From positions 310,001-374,000 of the forward strand of contig NZ_FOEN01000001.1 of NCBI RefSeq assembly GCF_900110675.1: a stretch of DNA of 64,000 bases, given 5' to 3'. Each line of letters starts with the position of its first letter. Position 1 is the stretch's first letter. Both the position numbers and the translations under genes were made by a program. The notes beneath the pieces were generated by a model. The model saw only the letters and a list, made by a program, of their open reading frames with translations. It did not search any database and was not told where the DNA came from. Shown piece after piece: positions 1 to 9,765 of the stretch. The stretch comes from Ignavigranum ruoffiae. Lineage in GTDB: Bacteria > Bacillota > Bacilli > Lactobacillales > Aerococcaceae.

Positions 1-199
1 CAGGGATCACTCGCGTTTGATTCACCACCAGGGCATCCCCAGCTTTTAAATAGTTTTTAATATCAGGGAAATGACCATCGGTCAGTTGATGGTTCTTCCG
101 GTTCAAGACTAGGAGTCGAGATGCTGCGCGATTCTTTAAGGGGGTCTGAGCAATCAGACTTTCAGGTAAATCATAATCAAAATCTTTGGTTGTATACAT
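1..199 (-). CDS. queA: QueA, tRNA ribosyltransferase-isomerase, N-terminal part only
   Basis: S-adenosylmethionine:tRNA ribosyltransferase-isomerase, which makes epoxyqueuosine in tRNA from the preQ1 base that Tgt inserts. Only about the first 66 residues are in the window; the gene runs off the left edge. The visible protein starts [18 protein letters not shown] and continues through a [12 protein letters not shown] stretch, both characteristic of QueA N-termini. The ATG at 197-199 follows an AGAAGGA ribosome binding site that overlaps the end of ruvB, whose stop is 2 bases upstream, so the two are translationally close. It is the last visible gene of the mutS-mutL-msrB-ruvA-ruvB-queA run. 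Tgt lies separately at 57.9 kb. Confidence 0.93.
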   Translation of the reverse strand, partial: MYTTKDFDYDLPESLIAQTPLKNRAASRLLVLNRKNHQLTDGHFPDIKNYLKAGDALVVNQTRVIP

Positions 200-200
200 T

Positions 201-1208
201 TTATCCTTCTTTCATCGGCGGAATAATCCCCAGGTGTTGATAGGCTTTATCGGTGACCATTCGCCCTCTTTGTGTTCGTTTAATCAAGCCTTGTTGAATT
301 AAATAAGGTTCATACATATCTTCAACGGTTTCAATATCTTCACTAATATTTACCGCAATAGTCGCAATACCTACAGGTCCGCCTTGGTACAAGTCGATCA
401 TTGACTTCAAAATTCGGCGGTCTAAGGCATCAAGCCCAGCTCGGTCAATTTCTAAGACTTCTAAAGCTGCTTGGGCAATATTAAGATTAATCTGCCCCTG
501 ATTCTTGACCAAAGCAAAATCTCGGACTCGGCGCAGGATACGATTGGCAATTCGCGGAGTTCCCCGACTTCTTAAGGCAATTTCATGCGCTGCTTCTTGA
601 TCAATCTCAATTTGGAATATACGGGCACTTCTGCCAACAATTTCTTGTAAATCAAGCAATTGATAATATTCCATATGGAGCATAATCCCAAAACGGTCAC
701 GTAAAGGATGACTTAATAGACCCGCTCGAGTCGTTGCACCAATTAAAGTAAAAGGAGGCAATTCGAAATGAATAGGTTGACTGGTCGGCCCTTGACCGAC
801 CACTATATCCACATAATAATCTTCCATGGCTGAATAAAGAACTTCTTCAACAATTTTGGGTAGGCGATGAATTTCATCGATAAATAAAATATCGCCAGCA
901 TTTAATTCATTCAAGATGGCAATCAAGTCCCCAGGTCTTTCGATAGCCGGTCCACTGGTCGTTTTGATTTGAACCTCTAATTCGTTGGCAATCACCATGG
1001 CCAGAGTCGTCTTACCTAATCCTGGCGGTCCATAAATCAGACAATGGTCTAAAGCTTCTTGACGCATTCGCGCGGCTTGAATATAAACCTGAAGTTCATC
1101 TTTAATCTTATCTTGGCCAATATATTCCTTAAGCCGATGAGGACGAATGGATAGAAGTTCAGGTAGATTCTCTTCTTCGAAGGCTTCATTAGACATTAAC
1201 CGATCCAC
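201..1208 (-). CDS. ruvB: RuvB, Holliday junction branch migration ATPase
   Basis: Hexameric AAA+ motor that, with RuvA, drives branch migration of Holliday junctions. Walker A is GPPGLGKTT at residues 60-68, Walker B runs ILFIDEIH (DEIH at 111-114), an arginine-finger region GATTRAG follows, and the C-terminal winged helix ends with the family's RTQRGR signature. The length of 335 residues is normal. The first codon is GTG, chosen because AGGAGG lies 10 bases upstream; an in-frame ATG four codons later is a less likely start. The ruvA stop is 14 bases upstream, so the pair is co-transcribed. Confidence 0.98.
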   Translation of the reverse strand: MDRLMSNEAFEEENLPELLSIRPHRLKEYIGQDKIKDELQVYIQAARMRQEALDHCLIYGPPGLGKTTLAMVIANELEVQIKTTSGPAIERPGDLIAILNELNAGDILFIDEIHRLPKIVEEVLYSAMEDYYVDIVVGQGPTSQPIHFELPPFTLIGATTRAGLLSHPLRDRFGIMLHMEYYQLLDLQEIVGRSARIFQIEIDQEAAHEIALRSRGTPRIANRILRRVRDFALVKNQGQINLNIAQAALEVLEIDRAGLDALDRRILKSMIDLYQGGPVGIATIAVNISEDIETVEDMYEPYLIQQGLIKRTQRGRMVTDKAYQHLGIIPPMKEG

Positions 1209-1222
1209 TGCACTCTCCCCTC

Positions 1223-1813
1223 CTATCCATGAACTAATTGACTAAAAGCATAGCTTAAAGCAGCTTGCGTTGTCGCAAAATGTTGTTGATTTAAATCCTT
1301 CTCAATCCGTTTAATTTCCCTTTGCGAATAGCCTAGACCAACTAGGGCTTGAATGGCTTCATCGACGACTGCCGTGCTAGTCGATGGTGCTGGTTTAACT
1401 GAATTAACTTTGAAATCGCTTAGCTTGCCGCTTAAATCTAAAATCATTTGCTGGGCCGTCTTTTTACCGACTCCAGGAAACTTGGTTAAATATGTCGAAT
1501 CTCCTTGGTCAATCGCTTGCATTAGACCTTCATGATCGCCAACCGCTAAGATGGATAGAGCGCTTTTAGGACCGATGCCGGAAACCCGATTCAATGTATT
1601 AAATAAATCTCTTTCTTCCTGACTATAGAATCCATAGAGCAACTGGGCATCTTCACGAACAATCAATTCAGTATAACAACGGACTTGCTGGTTTAAATCG
1701 TCTTGCCAGACAAAAGGATTCGGACAATAAATCCGATAAGCTAGATTCGTTGTAAGGATGACAATATAGGTCGGTTGAATCTGAATTAATTGTCCTTGAA
1801 TAAATTCGTACAT
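1223..1813 (-). CDS. ruvA: RuvA, Holliday junction DNA-binding subunit
   Basis: Tetrameric protein that binds the four-way junction and loads RuvB. The start is placed at the ATG giving MYEFIQGQL, which matches the family N-terminus and has GGAGTGAGAAC just upstream. A longer reading frame begins five codons earlier but would place the ribosome binding site inside the gene. Helix-hairpin-helix signatures are visible in the middle ([13 protein letters not shown] and [16 protein letters not shown]), and the C-terminal three-helix RuvB-binding domain follows a short linker. The length is 196 residues. The start lies 5 bases after the msrB stop, so its ribosome binding site is formed by the last msrB codons. 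Confidence 0.97.
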   Translation of the reverse strand: MYEFIQGQLIQIQPTYIVILTTNLAYRIYCPNPFVWQDDLNQQVRCYTELIVREDAQLLYGFYSQEERDLFNTLNRVSGIGPKSALSILAVGDHEGLMQAIDQGDSTYLTKFPGVGKKTAQQMILDLSGKLSDFKVNSVKPAPSTSTAVVDEAIQALVGLGYSQREIKRIEKDLNQQHFATTQAALSYAFSQLVHG

Positions 1814-1817
1814 GTTC

Positions 1818-2255
1818 TCACTCCACATATTTTATGTAATCTTGATAACCCGCATCCGCCATCTCTGCCAAGGGAATAAATTTTAGGGCGGCGGAATTGA
1901 TACAATAACGTAGTCCACCACGATCTTGTGGTCCATCCGTGAAGACGTGTCCTAGATGAGAGCCCGATTCTTTGCTTCTTACTTCGGTTCGATGCATACC
2001 GAAACTGTCATCGCGGTGTTGGCTAATTTCTCTTTGAATGATAGGTTGACTAAAGGAAGGCCAGCCACAGCCCGCATTGTATTTATCCCGACTAGAAAAT
2101 AGCGGAGTCCCGGAAACAATATCGACATAAATCCCTTTCTGATAGAAATCATTATATTTGCCTGAGAATGCCGGCTCAGTTCCGGCTTCTTGAGTGACAT
2201 GATAAGCTTGGGGGGATAGATTTTTAATCTGTTCTTGATATTTATCTGCTTTCAT
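1818..2255 (-). CDS. msrB: MsrB, peptide-methionine (R)-S-oxide reductase
   Basis: Reduces the R-epimer of methionine sulfoxide in proteins, using thioredoxin. The fold's signatures are present: GCGWPSF at 62-68, [13 protein letters not shown] at 97-109, and RYCIN with the catalytic cysteine at position 118. The zinc-binding CxxC pairs seen in some MsrB proteins are absent, so this is the zinc-free type. A single-domain protein of 145 residues, not fused to MsrA. It sits between mutL (17 bases upstream) and ruvA (abutting), an unusual place for an oxidative-damage protein repair gene. It probably shares the repair operon's transcript. Confidence 0.96.
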   Translation of the reverse strand: MKADKYQEQIKNLSPQAYHVTQEAGTEPAFSGKYNDFYQKGIYVDIVSGTPLFSSRDKYNAGCGWPSFSQPIIQREISQHRDDSFGMHRTEVRSKESGSHLGHVFTDGPQDRGGLRYCINSAALKFIPLAEMADAGYQDYIKYVE

Positions 2256-2272
2256 TTATGATTACACTCCTT

Positions 2273-4135
2273 CTAAAATTGAGCATCGAGTCGACTCGTG
2301 TGACTATCTTGGATTCGTTTGAACCATTTTTCTAGTTGTTGTAATGAAATGTAAATCAGTACCGGCCGGCCGTGTGGACAATGATAAGGGTCATCTAATT
2401 CCGATAAGTCTTGTATTAATTGTACAGCTTCTTGATCCGATAAGTAGTGATTCGCCTTAATTGCTCCTCGACAAGATTTCATAATCAAGGCTGACTCAAT
2501 CACATCTTTGATGCCTGCTTGCGGATGTTTCTCAATAAATTCGCATAAATCTAAGACCTGAGTAGTTAAATCTTCAGCATCAAGCCACAAAGGATAAGAT
2601 TCTAATTGAAAACTTTGAGGGCCAAAAGCCTGTAGATTTATTCCTAAACTTTCTAATTTTGCTAAAGACTCTAAGATAAATTCTTCTTGAGCCAAACTTA
2701 CCTGCAGATGAATCGGCATTAAGAGATACTGTTGTTCTATCGGATAATCTGCTTTCATAAATTGTTCATAACGAATCTTTTCTTGCGCCGCATGTTGATC
2801 AATTAAATAGAAACCGCCAGCCGATGTGGCTAAGAGATATGTTCCATGAATTTGGCCGACATAATGCAAATCATAGAAATTGACAGTCTCTGCTTGAGGT
2901 TGCTCTGATATAGTGGCGGTTGTATCGTCGCTGACAGGTCTTTCTATCGGTCGATGATCATGGGCACTTAATTCAGGGGGATTGATGCGATCATGATTCC
3001 TTGATACTTTTGATACTATTGACTTTTCTGCATTATTTCGAGCTTGATAGTTAAAATCTAAGGCTTCTTGGATTAAAGGGTTGTCTTGATAGGTCATCGT
3101 CGCTGATTGAGCTGGCAAATCCTGCTGATTAATTTCGGGAACTGGATTTTGAGCTTGGATCGCTCTTTGAACCTCTTGGGTTAATAGACTCGCCAGTTCA
3201 TCTTCTAAACTTAGGCGAATCGTTTGCTTGGTGGGATGAACATTCACGTCAACTAAGCGTGGATCAAGTTGGATATGAATGACGGCAATCGGATAGCGAC
3301 CAATCATTAATTGTCGACCATAAGCGCGAACTAGAACTTCTGACAACATACGCGAACGAACCGGCCGTCCATTGACAATCCAATGTATGTAAGACATGTT
3401 GGTCCGCGTTAATTTGGGCGATGACAGATAGCCATGGATGGTAAAATCCTTATCCTTGGCATGGATTTTAATTAAATCGCGAGCAATTGCTGGCTTATAG
3501 ACTGAAGCAATTGCCTGTTGTAGGTCTCCATTACCAATCGATTGAAATATTTGATGCTGATCACTAATTAGCGTGAATTTTATCTCTGGATAGGCTAAAG
3601 CAATCTCCTGAATGAAATTCAAAATATGACGTAATTCTGTATTTAAACTTTTTAAGTGTTTTAAGCGAGCTGGAGTATTGTAAAACAATGAACGAACCGT
3701 CATTGAAGTTCCTTGCCGTGATTTAGCCTGACCTTGGTCCAAAATTTTTGATCCTTCGATTTGAATAAAGGATCCGGTCAACTGATCACTGGCTTTGCTT
3801 TCCAGATAGACCTTGGCAACTGAGCCGATACTCGCTAAAGCTTCACCACGGAAACCTAAAGAATGAATGGCAAACAAATCATGGGGATTAAATATCTTAC
3901 TGGTCGCATGAGGTACAAAGGCGAGTTCCAAATCACTAGCGTCCATCCCCTGGCCATCATCACTCACTTTAATCAAGCTAATTCCAACTTCTTCAATTTC
4001 AATAATGATATGACTAGCCCCGGCATCAATCGAATTCTCAACTAATTCTTTGACAACTGAGGCCGGTCTTTCGACTACTTCACCCGCAGCAATTTGATTG
4101 GCCAGACTTTCTGGCATGATTCTAATCTTGGTCAA
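2273..4135 (-). CDS. mutL: MutL, mismatch repair ATPase/endonuclease
   Basis: GHKL ATPase that links MutS mismatch recognition to strand incision. I place the start at a TTG (4133-4135) giving MTKIRIMPESLANQIAAGE, the family N-terminus, with AGGAGGG six bases upstream. An ATG eight codons earlier has no ribosome binding site in front of it. ATPase motifs are visible: ELVENSIDAG (E33, N34), DDGQGM, and LGFRGEALASI. The C-terminal domain holds the endonuclease motif DQHAAQEKIRYE near residue 446, plus SCRGAIKA and CPHGRP, which form the metal site. This is therefore the nicking MutL found in bacteria without MutH. The start overlaps the mutS stop by 14 bases, so translation is coupled. Confidence 0.97.
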   Translation of the reverse strand: MTKIRIMPESLANQIAAGEVVERPASVVKELVENSIDAGASHIIIEIEEVGISLIKVSDDGQGMDASDLELAFVPHATSKIFNPHDLFAIHSLGFRGEALASIGSVAKVYLESKASDQLTGSFIQIEGSKILDQGQAKSRQGTSMTVRSLFYNTPARLKHLKSLNTELRHILNFIQEIALAYPEIKFTLISDQHQIFQSIGNGDLQQAIASVYKPAIARDLIKIHAKDKDFTIHGYLSSPKLTRTNMSYIHWIVNGRPVRSRMLSEVLVRAYGRQLMIGRYPIAVIHIQLDPRLVDVNVHPTKQTIRLSLEDELASLLTQEVQRAIQAQNPVPEINQQDLPAQSATMTYQDNPLIQEALDFNYQARNNAEKSIVSKVSRNHDRINPPELSAHDHRPIERPVSDDTTATISEQPQAETVNFYDLHYVGQIHGTYLLATSAGGFYLIDQHAAQEKIRYEQFMKADYPIEQQYLLMPIHLQVSLAQEEFILESLAKLESLGINLQAFGPQSFQLESYPLWLDAEDLTTQVLDLCEFIEKHPQAGIKDVIESALIMKSCRGAIKANHYLSDQEAVQLIQDLSELDDPYHCPHGRPVLIYISLQQLEKWFKRIQDSHTSRLDAQF

Positions 4136-6713
4136 GCAAGCCCTCCTCTCTGAGTTCATCTTTAATTTTAACCAAAGTATTTAAGGCTTCGATCGGCGTC
4201 ATTTCATTGATATTTAAAGTCTTAATCGATTCTTGAATCTGTTTCATACTTTCTCGTTCTGCTTGATAAGGTGCTGAATCGAAGAGATGGGTTTGTTCAA
4301 CCTGCTCACCCAGGAAGATACTACGAGAGTTGGCTTCCAAGTCGGCTAATTTTGCTTGTGAATAATCAATCAGATCATCTGGCAGCCCAGCTAATTTGGC
4401 CACATGAATCCCATAAGATCGATCTGCTGGCCCAGGTAGAATCTTGTGCAAGAAAGTGACCTGACCATTGACCTCACTGGCACCTACATGAATATTTTTA
4501 AGGTAAGGAATTTCTTGATTTAAGTCGGTGAGTTCATGATAATGCGTAGAGAAGATGGTCACCGCTTTAACCTTTCGTGCAATATACGCCAGAATCCCTT
4601 GAGCCAGGGCCATTCCATCATATGTTGCCGTACCGCGACCTAATTCATCAAACAATAATAGGCTGTGCTGGGTAGCCTGCTTGAGGGCAATATTTGTTTC
4701 TAACATTTCAACCATAAAAGTACTTTGTCCTTGAGAAATATCGTCAGCTGAGCCAATCCGAGTGAATATGCGGTCGACAAGCGGTAATTTAGCCACTTTG
4801 GCTGGAACAAAGGAACCAATCTGATTCATAATGACAGCATAAGCAACTTGGCGCATGTAAGTGGATTTACCAGACATATTGGGTCCTGTTAGTAAGAGCA
4901 TCGGTTTTTGTTCATCCACCCATAAATCATTGGCAACAAATTCTGCCTGCCCCACTAAACGTTCGACCACTGGATGGCGAGAATCAATTAGCTCATACTG
5001 ATAAGGATGGTCGCTTATTTCAGCACGGACATAATTTTCTTGTTCAGCTAAACTGGCAAAATTACAGTAAACATCTAATTCAGCGATTTGTCGAGCTAGA
5101 ATCTGCAACTGAGGCACATATTGATTAATTTGAGCTCTTAATTGAGCAAAGAGTTCATATTCCAATTGTTTAGATTTTTCTTGAGCATCTAATATTTTGC
5201 TTTCCATTGCCTTAAGTTCATCGGTGATAAAGCGTTCTGAATTTGCTAGCGTTTGTTTGCGTTGATAACGTTCGTCCTTTAAGGATTGGGCTTGTAAACG
5301 AGAAAGCTCCAAGTAGTATCCAAAAACTTTATTATAGCCAACTTTTAAATTCTTAATGCCCGTAATTTCACGTTCGCGCAGTTGCAAGTCAATTAACCAA
5401 TCTTGTCCATGGTTAAGGGCCTGACGATATTCATCTAATAACTCATGGTAGCCATCTTTAATAATATTTCCTTCCGTAATGGATATTGGTGGATCATCTA
5501 CTAAGGCTTGGTCTAGTTCAGCTAACAGCTCTTCAAATTCTGCCAAAGGTGCAAATGCAGATGGATTATCAGCAACATTCGCATTGACTTGAGCTAGCAA
5601 TTGATTAATGGCAGGGATTCTTCTCAAAGAAAATCTTAATTGATCTAAATCGCGAGCATTCGCCGAAGCCAGAGATATTTTTGAAATTAATCGTTCTAGA
5701 TCATAGATATCTCTCAATTTTGGAATTAATTCCATCCGTTCAAAGAAAGCTTGCAGAAGATAGGACACTTTTTGATGACGGTCAATTAAAGCGGCCTTAT
5801 CATAGAGAGGCTTATCAATCCAAGAATGTAACAAGCGTCCCCCCATAGCGGTCTTAGTTTGATCAAGGAACCATAATAAAGACCCCTTCTTCCGTTGAGT
5901 CCGTAATGATTGAGTCAGTTCCAATTGTTTCTTTGCAAAATAATTCATTAATAAAAATTGATTTAAACGATAGCGTTCTACTGCTTTAAGGTATTTCAAA
6001 CTTTGTTTTTGGGTATAGTTTAAATAAGAGAATAATAAAGATAATACCTTGACTTCCCCATCGCTCGGCTGATCTAGTTGCCAAAGTGGTTCTAAGGTTG
6101 AATTAATCGGGTATGGTGAGATCGTTTGCTGATAAATCGACTGCAATGGGGTCAAAAGGCTTTCCTTCTGCCTGATATCAATAATCAACTCTGCCGGCCC
6201 AATTGATTGAATTTCGCTACTTATTTGTTCCCAACTTTGGGTATGTGTCAGAAAGATATCCCCGATAGTGACATCACTGTAGACGAAATAAAATATGGTT
6301 TCATATTCAATCAAGGCAGCTAAGAAATTATGTTCTTTCTGCTTTAGAGAATCGGGTTCCATAATCGTTCCCGGTGTAATGACTTTAACTACATCTCGCT
6401 TGACCATACCTTTAGTTAACTTAGGATCTTCAAGTTGTTCACAAATGGCGACTTTATATCCGGCTTCAATCAAGCGTCGAATGTATTGGTCGGCCGAATG
6501 GTGTGGTACACCACACATAGGAATTGGCTGGTCGGCTTGCTTATTTCGCGAAGTTAAAGTAATTTCTAAAACTTTAGCCGCTTCTAGGGCATCCTCATTG
6601 AACATTTCATAAAAATCACCCAATCTAAAAAATAATATGGCATCAGCATATTCTTCTTTTAAACGATTATACTGTTCCATCATTGGAGTGGTTTTCTTTG
6701 CTTTATCTGTCAT
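4122..6713 (-). CDS. mutS: MutS, DNA mismatch recognition ATPase
   Basis: Recognises base mismatches and small loops as a dimer. The mismatch-binding F-x-E motif is in GDFYEMF (F34, E36). The ATPase has Walker A GPNMSGKS at 610-617, and Walker B LLLFDE ending at 690, followed by a GRGTATYDG loop. Near the C-terminus, QTHLF at 807-811 resembles a beta-clamp binding peptide (inference). The length of 863 residues is typical. It is the first gene of the repair operon: a TATAAT element with an upstream TG lies at 6773-6778 on this strand, about 60 bases before the ATG. Confidence 0.98.
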   Translation of the reverse strand: MTDKAKKTTPMMEQYNRLKEEYADAILFFRLGDFYEMFNEDALEAAKVLEITLTSRNKQADQPIPMCGVPHHSADQYIRRLIEAGYKVAICEQLEDPKLTKGMVKRDVVKVITPGTIMEPDSLKQKEHNFLAALIEYETIFYFVYSDVTIGDIFLTHTQSWEQISSEIQSIGPAELIIDIRQKESLLTPLQSIYQQTISPYPINSTLEPLWQLDQPSDGEVKVLSLLFSYLNYTQKQSLKYLKAVERYRLNQFLLMNYFAKKQLELTQSLRTQRKKGSLLWFLDQTKTAMGGRLLHSWIDKPLYDKAALIDRHQKVSYLLQAFFERMELIPKLRDIYDLERLISKISLASANARDLDQLRFSLRRIPAINQLLAQVNANVADNPSAFAPLAEFEELLAELDQALVDDPPISITEGNIIKDGYHELLDEYRQALNHGQDWLIDLQLREREITGIKNLKVGYNKVFGYYLELSRLQAQSLKDERYQRKQTLANSERFITDELKAMESKILDAQEKSKQLEYELFAQLRAQINQYVPQLQILARQIAELDVYCNFASLAEQENYVRAEISDHPYQYELIDSRHPVVERLVGQAEFVANDLWVDEQKPMLLLTGPNMSGKSTYMRQVAYAVIMNQIGSFVPAKVAKLPLVDRIFTRIGSADDISQGQSTFMVEMLETNIALKQATQHSLLLFDELGRGTATYDGMALAQGILAYIARKVKAVTIFSTHYHELTDLNQEIPYLKNIHVGASEVNGQVTFLHKILPGPADRSYGIHVAKLAGLPDDLIDYSQAKLADLEANSRSIFLGEQVEQTHLFDSAPYQAERESMKQIQESIKTLNINEMTPIEALNTLVKIKDELREEGLLDQD

Positions 6714-6772
6714 CTTATCACCCTATCATAGATATGTTTCGTCAAATGTTATAAGTAAATCTGTCGCATCTT

Positions 6773-6837
6773 ATTATAACACAGGTTATTCACTTAGACT
6801 TAACTCAGTGCCATGAAAGGCAGTGATTAAGTGTTAT
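6773..6837 (-). promoter_or_regulatory. mutS promoter -10 inside a larger inverted repeat
   Basis: On the minus strand, TGTTATAAT (extended -10) is at 6773-6781, the only good promoter element before mutS; no strong -35 is apparent. The same stretch holds an outer inverted repeat ATAACAC (6775-6781) / GTGTTAT (6831-6837). Between these arms is an imperfect inner hairpin using ACTTAA / TTAAGT and GCC / GGC. The -10 is thus part of one arm. Whether this is regulatory or chance is not known. Confidence 0.4.
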
Positions 6838-6884
6838 CATAAAAAAGCCAAATCGAATTCTATTTTCTTTAGATTCATAGAAAA

Positions 6885-6913
6885 CAAAAAAACCAACCGA
6901 AGTTGGTTTTTTA
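6885..6913 (-). terminator. rny terminator
   Basis: Stem AACCAAC / GTTGGTT (6891-6897 and 6902-6908) closed by a stable CGAA/TTCG tetraloop, flanked by A and T runs, so it can act on either strand. It lies directly after the rny stop and separates rny from mutS. Confidence 0.9.
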
Positions 6914-6918
6914 TAAAA

Positions 6919-8478
6919 TTATTTTGCGACTTCAACGGCTCTCGTTTCGCGAATAACCGTTACTTTAATATTTCCAGGATATGTCATTTCGGTCTCGATA
7001 CGTTTTCGAACATTGCGGGCCAATTTAGAAGCCTGGGCATCGTTAATTTGATCAGGTTGAACAATCACTCTCACTTCGCGCCCAGCTTGGATCGCATAAG
7101 AGTGCGATACCCCATCAAAACTATTAGAAATTTCTTCGAGTTGTTCTAGACGACGAATATAATTTTCTAATGATTCGCTACGTGCTCCAGGGCGAGCAGC
7201 TGATAAAGCATCAGCAGTTGCTACAATGACAGCAATGGTCGAGCTAGGTTGTACGTCACCATGGTGAGAAGCAATCGAATTAATTACAATCTCTGGTTCA
7301 TGATAGCGTTTGGCAATCTCTGCCCCAATTTCAACGTGAGTCCCTTCAATCTCATGATCTAAGGCTTTACCTAAGTCATGTAGTAAGCCGGCACGTTTAG
7401 CTAATTGAACATCTTCACCAAATTCCCCTGCAATAAAGCCGGATAATTTAGCAACTTCAATACTGTGTTTTAAGACATTTTGACCATAACTTGTTCGATA
7501 AGCTAAGCGACCAATGACTTTAATCAAATCAGGATGGAGTGAGTGAATACCCAGTTCAAAGGTAGCTTCTTCCCCATACTCCCGAATGCGTTCATCAAGT
7601 TCTTTGCGAGAACGTTCGACCATTTCTTCAATTCTAGCCGGATGAATCCTGCCATCTTGAATTAATTTCTCCAAGGCCGTCTTGGCAATTTGACGACGTA
7701 TTGGATCAAATCCACTTAAAACGACGGTCTCAGGAGTATCATCGATAATTAAGTCAATCCCGGTCATTGATTCAAAGGTACGAATATTGCGTCCTTCCCG
7801 ACCAATAATTCTACCTTTCATATCATCATTCGGTAATGACACGACACTAACTGAATTATCCGTGACCACATCCGTCGATGTACGTTGCATCGCTTGGAGT
7901 AATAATTGTTTAGCTTTTCGGTTAGACTCGTCTCTGGCTTGATCTTCAGCTTGGCGAACCATGATAGCAATCTCTTGAGATAATTCTTGCTCGGTCTCAG
8001 CTAAAATTTGAGATTTAGCTTGATCGCGAGACATGGCTGCAACACGTTCTAATTCCGTTTTTTGCTCTTCAAGCAATTTTTCTATCTCAGATTCATGTTC
8101 TACCATTTGTTCTTGACGTTGACGATAATCTTGTTCTTTATTCTCGAGATTTAATTCTCTTTGATCGAGCAAGTTACTGCGTTGATCTAGATTATCTTCT
8201 TTTTGATTTAACCGACTTTCATTTTTTACTACTTCATTGCGTCGATCTTTTAACTCATTCTCTACTTCATTACGGTACTTTAAGTTTTCTTCCTTCGCTT
8301 CAAACAATGCTTCCCTTTTTAAAATCTGGGCCTGTTTAATCGCATCAGATACGATTGCTTCAGCGTTGGCTTTAGCACCATTGACTTGTTTCTCATCTGA
8401 AATTTTACGAATGAAATATCCAACAACACATCCGATTATTAAAGCAACGATTACGAAGGCGATTGACTGTAAGTCCAT
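6919..8478 (-). CDS. rny: RNase Y, membrane-anchored endoribonuclease
   Basis: Main decay-initiating endoribonuclease of Firmicutes, held at the membrane in a degradosome-like assembly. It has an N-terminal membrane helix (about residues 5-22), a long charged coiled coil (about 35-200), a KH domain with [10 protein letters not shown] at 222-231, and an HD domain with H338 and H367-D368 (HDLGK). The length of 519 residues matches the Bacillus enzyme. The start is the ATG giving MDLQSIAF, because GGAGGTGA lies five bases before it; the frame continues three codons upstream, through the ribosome binding site itself. Monocistronic, with its own terminator. Confidence 0.97.
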   Translation of the reverse strand: MDLQSIAFVIVALIIGCVVGYFIRKISDEKQVNGAKANAEAIVSDAIKQAQILKREALFEAKEENLKYRNEVENELKDRRNEVVKNESRLNQKEDNLDQRSNLLDQRELNLENKEQDYRQRQEQMVEHESEIEKLLEEQKTELERVAAMSRDQAKSQILAETEQELSQEIAIMVRQAEDQARDESNRKAKQLLLQAMQRTSTDVVTDNSVSVVSLPNDDMKGRIIGREGRNIRTFESMTGIDLIIDDTPETVVLSGFDPIRRQIAKTALEKLIQDGRIHPARIEEMVERSRKELDERIREYGEEATFELGIHSLHPDLIKVIGRLAYRTSYGQNVLKHSIEVAKLSGFIAGEFGEDVQLAKRAGLLHDLGKALDHEIEGTHVEIGAEIAKRYHEPEIVINSIASHHGDVQPSSTIAVIVATADALSAARPGARSESLENYIRRLEQLEEISNSFDGVSHSYAIQAGREVRVIVQPDQINDAQASKLARNVRKRIETEMTYPGNIKVTVIRETRAVEVAK

Positions 8479-8657
8479 AAGAGTCACCTCCGAATCTATT
8501 ATGATTTCTATTCATTTTAGTTAATTAAAATAAATAATGTATTGCTACATAATTTTATCATACGTTTTTATCGAGAATTAGTCAATGAAAGAAAATAATA
8601 TTTGCTCAATTGTTGAATTAAGCACAGATAAATCGATTTCATCAAGCGTTCAAATCT

Positions 8658-9695
8658 TTAATCAAGGACCAATTCAGTGGATTCTTCTTCTTTCACTGTT
8701 TCATCAGCCATATTAAAATGTTGGCGAACCTTGTGCTCTATTTCGCGATAAATCTCTGGATTGTTGAGTAAGAAAGCTTTAGCATTCTCACGTCCCTGAC
8801 CAATCCGTTCTTCACCATATGAATACCAAGAGCCTGCCTTATTAATCACATCAATTTCAGCTGCCATATCGACGAGTTCGCCTACTTGAGAAATTCCTTC
8901 ACCATAAATCAGGTCAACCATGGCTTCTTTAAAAGGTGGGGCGACTTTATTTTTGACAATTTTAATCCGCACACGGTTACCATAGGAATTGCCACCTTCT
9001 TTTAAGGTTTCTGCTCGTCGAACTTCTAATCGGACTGAAGCATAAAACTTAAGGGCTCTTCCTCCAGGAGTCGTTTCCGGATTACCGAACATGACTCCAA
9101 TTTTCTCCCGAACCTGATTAATAAAGAAACAAATGGTCTTAGTTTTATTAATCGAACCAGATAATTTACGCAGGGCTTGTGACATTAGACGCGCTTGTAA
9201 GCCCATATGAGAGTCGCCCATCTCGCCATCAATTTCAGCACGTGGAACTAAAGCTGCCACGGAGTCAATGACCACAATATCAATCGCTCCCGAAGAAACT
9301 AAGGCATCCGCTATTTCCAATCCTTGTTCCCCCGTATCAGGTTGAGATAAAAGCAATTCATCGATGTTCACACCTAATCGCTTAGCATATTCAGGATCAA
9401 GTGCGTGCTCAGCATCAATAAAAGCTGCTGTGCCTCCCTGTTTTTGGACTTCAGCAATCGCGTGAAGCGCCACGGTGGTCTTCCCTGAAGATTCTGGACC
9501 ATAACATTCAATGATTCTTCCTCGAGGATATCCACCCACACCCAAAGCAACATCAAGAGCTAAGGAACCCGATGAAACGGTTGAAATCTTAGTATCTGTC
9601 TTATCCCCTAACTTCATAATGGCACCTTTACCAAAATTCTTTTCAATATTTTTTAAAGCCATGTCTAAAGCTTTTTTACGATCTTTATCTACCAT
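8658..9695 (-). CDS. recA: RecA recombinase
   Basis: Forms filaments on single-stranded DNA, carries out strand exchange, and stimulates LexA self-cleavage. Walker [10 protein letters not shown] is at 66-74, with the family's [20 protein letters not shown] region further on and [14 protein letters not shown] in the L2 area. The length is 345 residues. The start is the ATG preceded by GGGAGGTACACTG; the open frame extends 28 codons upstream through the promoter, which would be an implausible start. A LexA box and a strong promoter lie between it and cinA, so recA is SOS-controlled independently of cinA. Confidence 0.99.
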   Translation of the reverse strand: MVDKDRKKALDMALKNIEKNFGKGAIMKLGDKTDTKISTVSSGSLALDVALGVGGYPRGRIIECYGPESSGKTTVALHAIAEVQKQGGTAAFIDAEHALDPEYAKRLGVNIDELLLSQPDTGEQGLEIADALVSSGAIDIVVIDSVAALVPRAEIDGEMGDSHMGLQARLMSQALRKLSGSINKTKTICFFINQVREKIGVMFGNPETTPGGRALKFYASVRLEVRRAETLKEGGNSYGNRVRIKIVKNKVAPPFKEAMVDLIYGEGISQVGELVDMAAEIDVINKAGSWYSYGEERIGQGRENAKAFLLNNPEIYREIEHKVRQHFNMADETVKEEESTELVLD

Positions 9696-9725
9696 CAGTG
9701 TACCTCCCACTTTCATTTCTATCAT

Positions 9726-9753
9726 ATTATAACAAAACATCGACAAAATACAA
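9726..9753 (-). promoter_or_regulatory. recA: recA promoter
   Basis: On the minus strand: -35 TTGTAT (9748-9753), 16-base spacer, -10 TATAAT (9726-9731) with an upstream TG. Its -35 edge abuts the LexA box at 9754-9765, the usual layout for LexA repression. Confidence 0.8.
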
Positions 9754-9765
9754 GAACATTTGTTC
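9754..9765. promoter_or_regulatory. LexA (SOS) box of recA
   Basis: GAACATTTGTTC is a perfect match to the Gram-positive SOS box pattern GAAC-N4-GTTC and is itself flanked by AA/TT. It sits immediately after the cinA stop codon and against the recA -35. Confidence 0.88.

Noticed and set aside
1353-1535. Plus-strand open frame of 60 codons
   Set aside because: It lies antisense inside ruvA, has no ribosome binding site and no recognisable protein; it mirrors the codon bias of ruvA.
6295-6612. Plus-strand open frame of 105 codons
   Set aside because: Antisense to the mutS N-terminal coding region, with composition explained by the mutS codons and no ribosome binding site.
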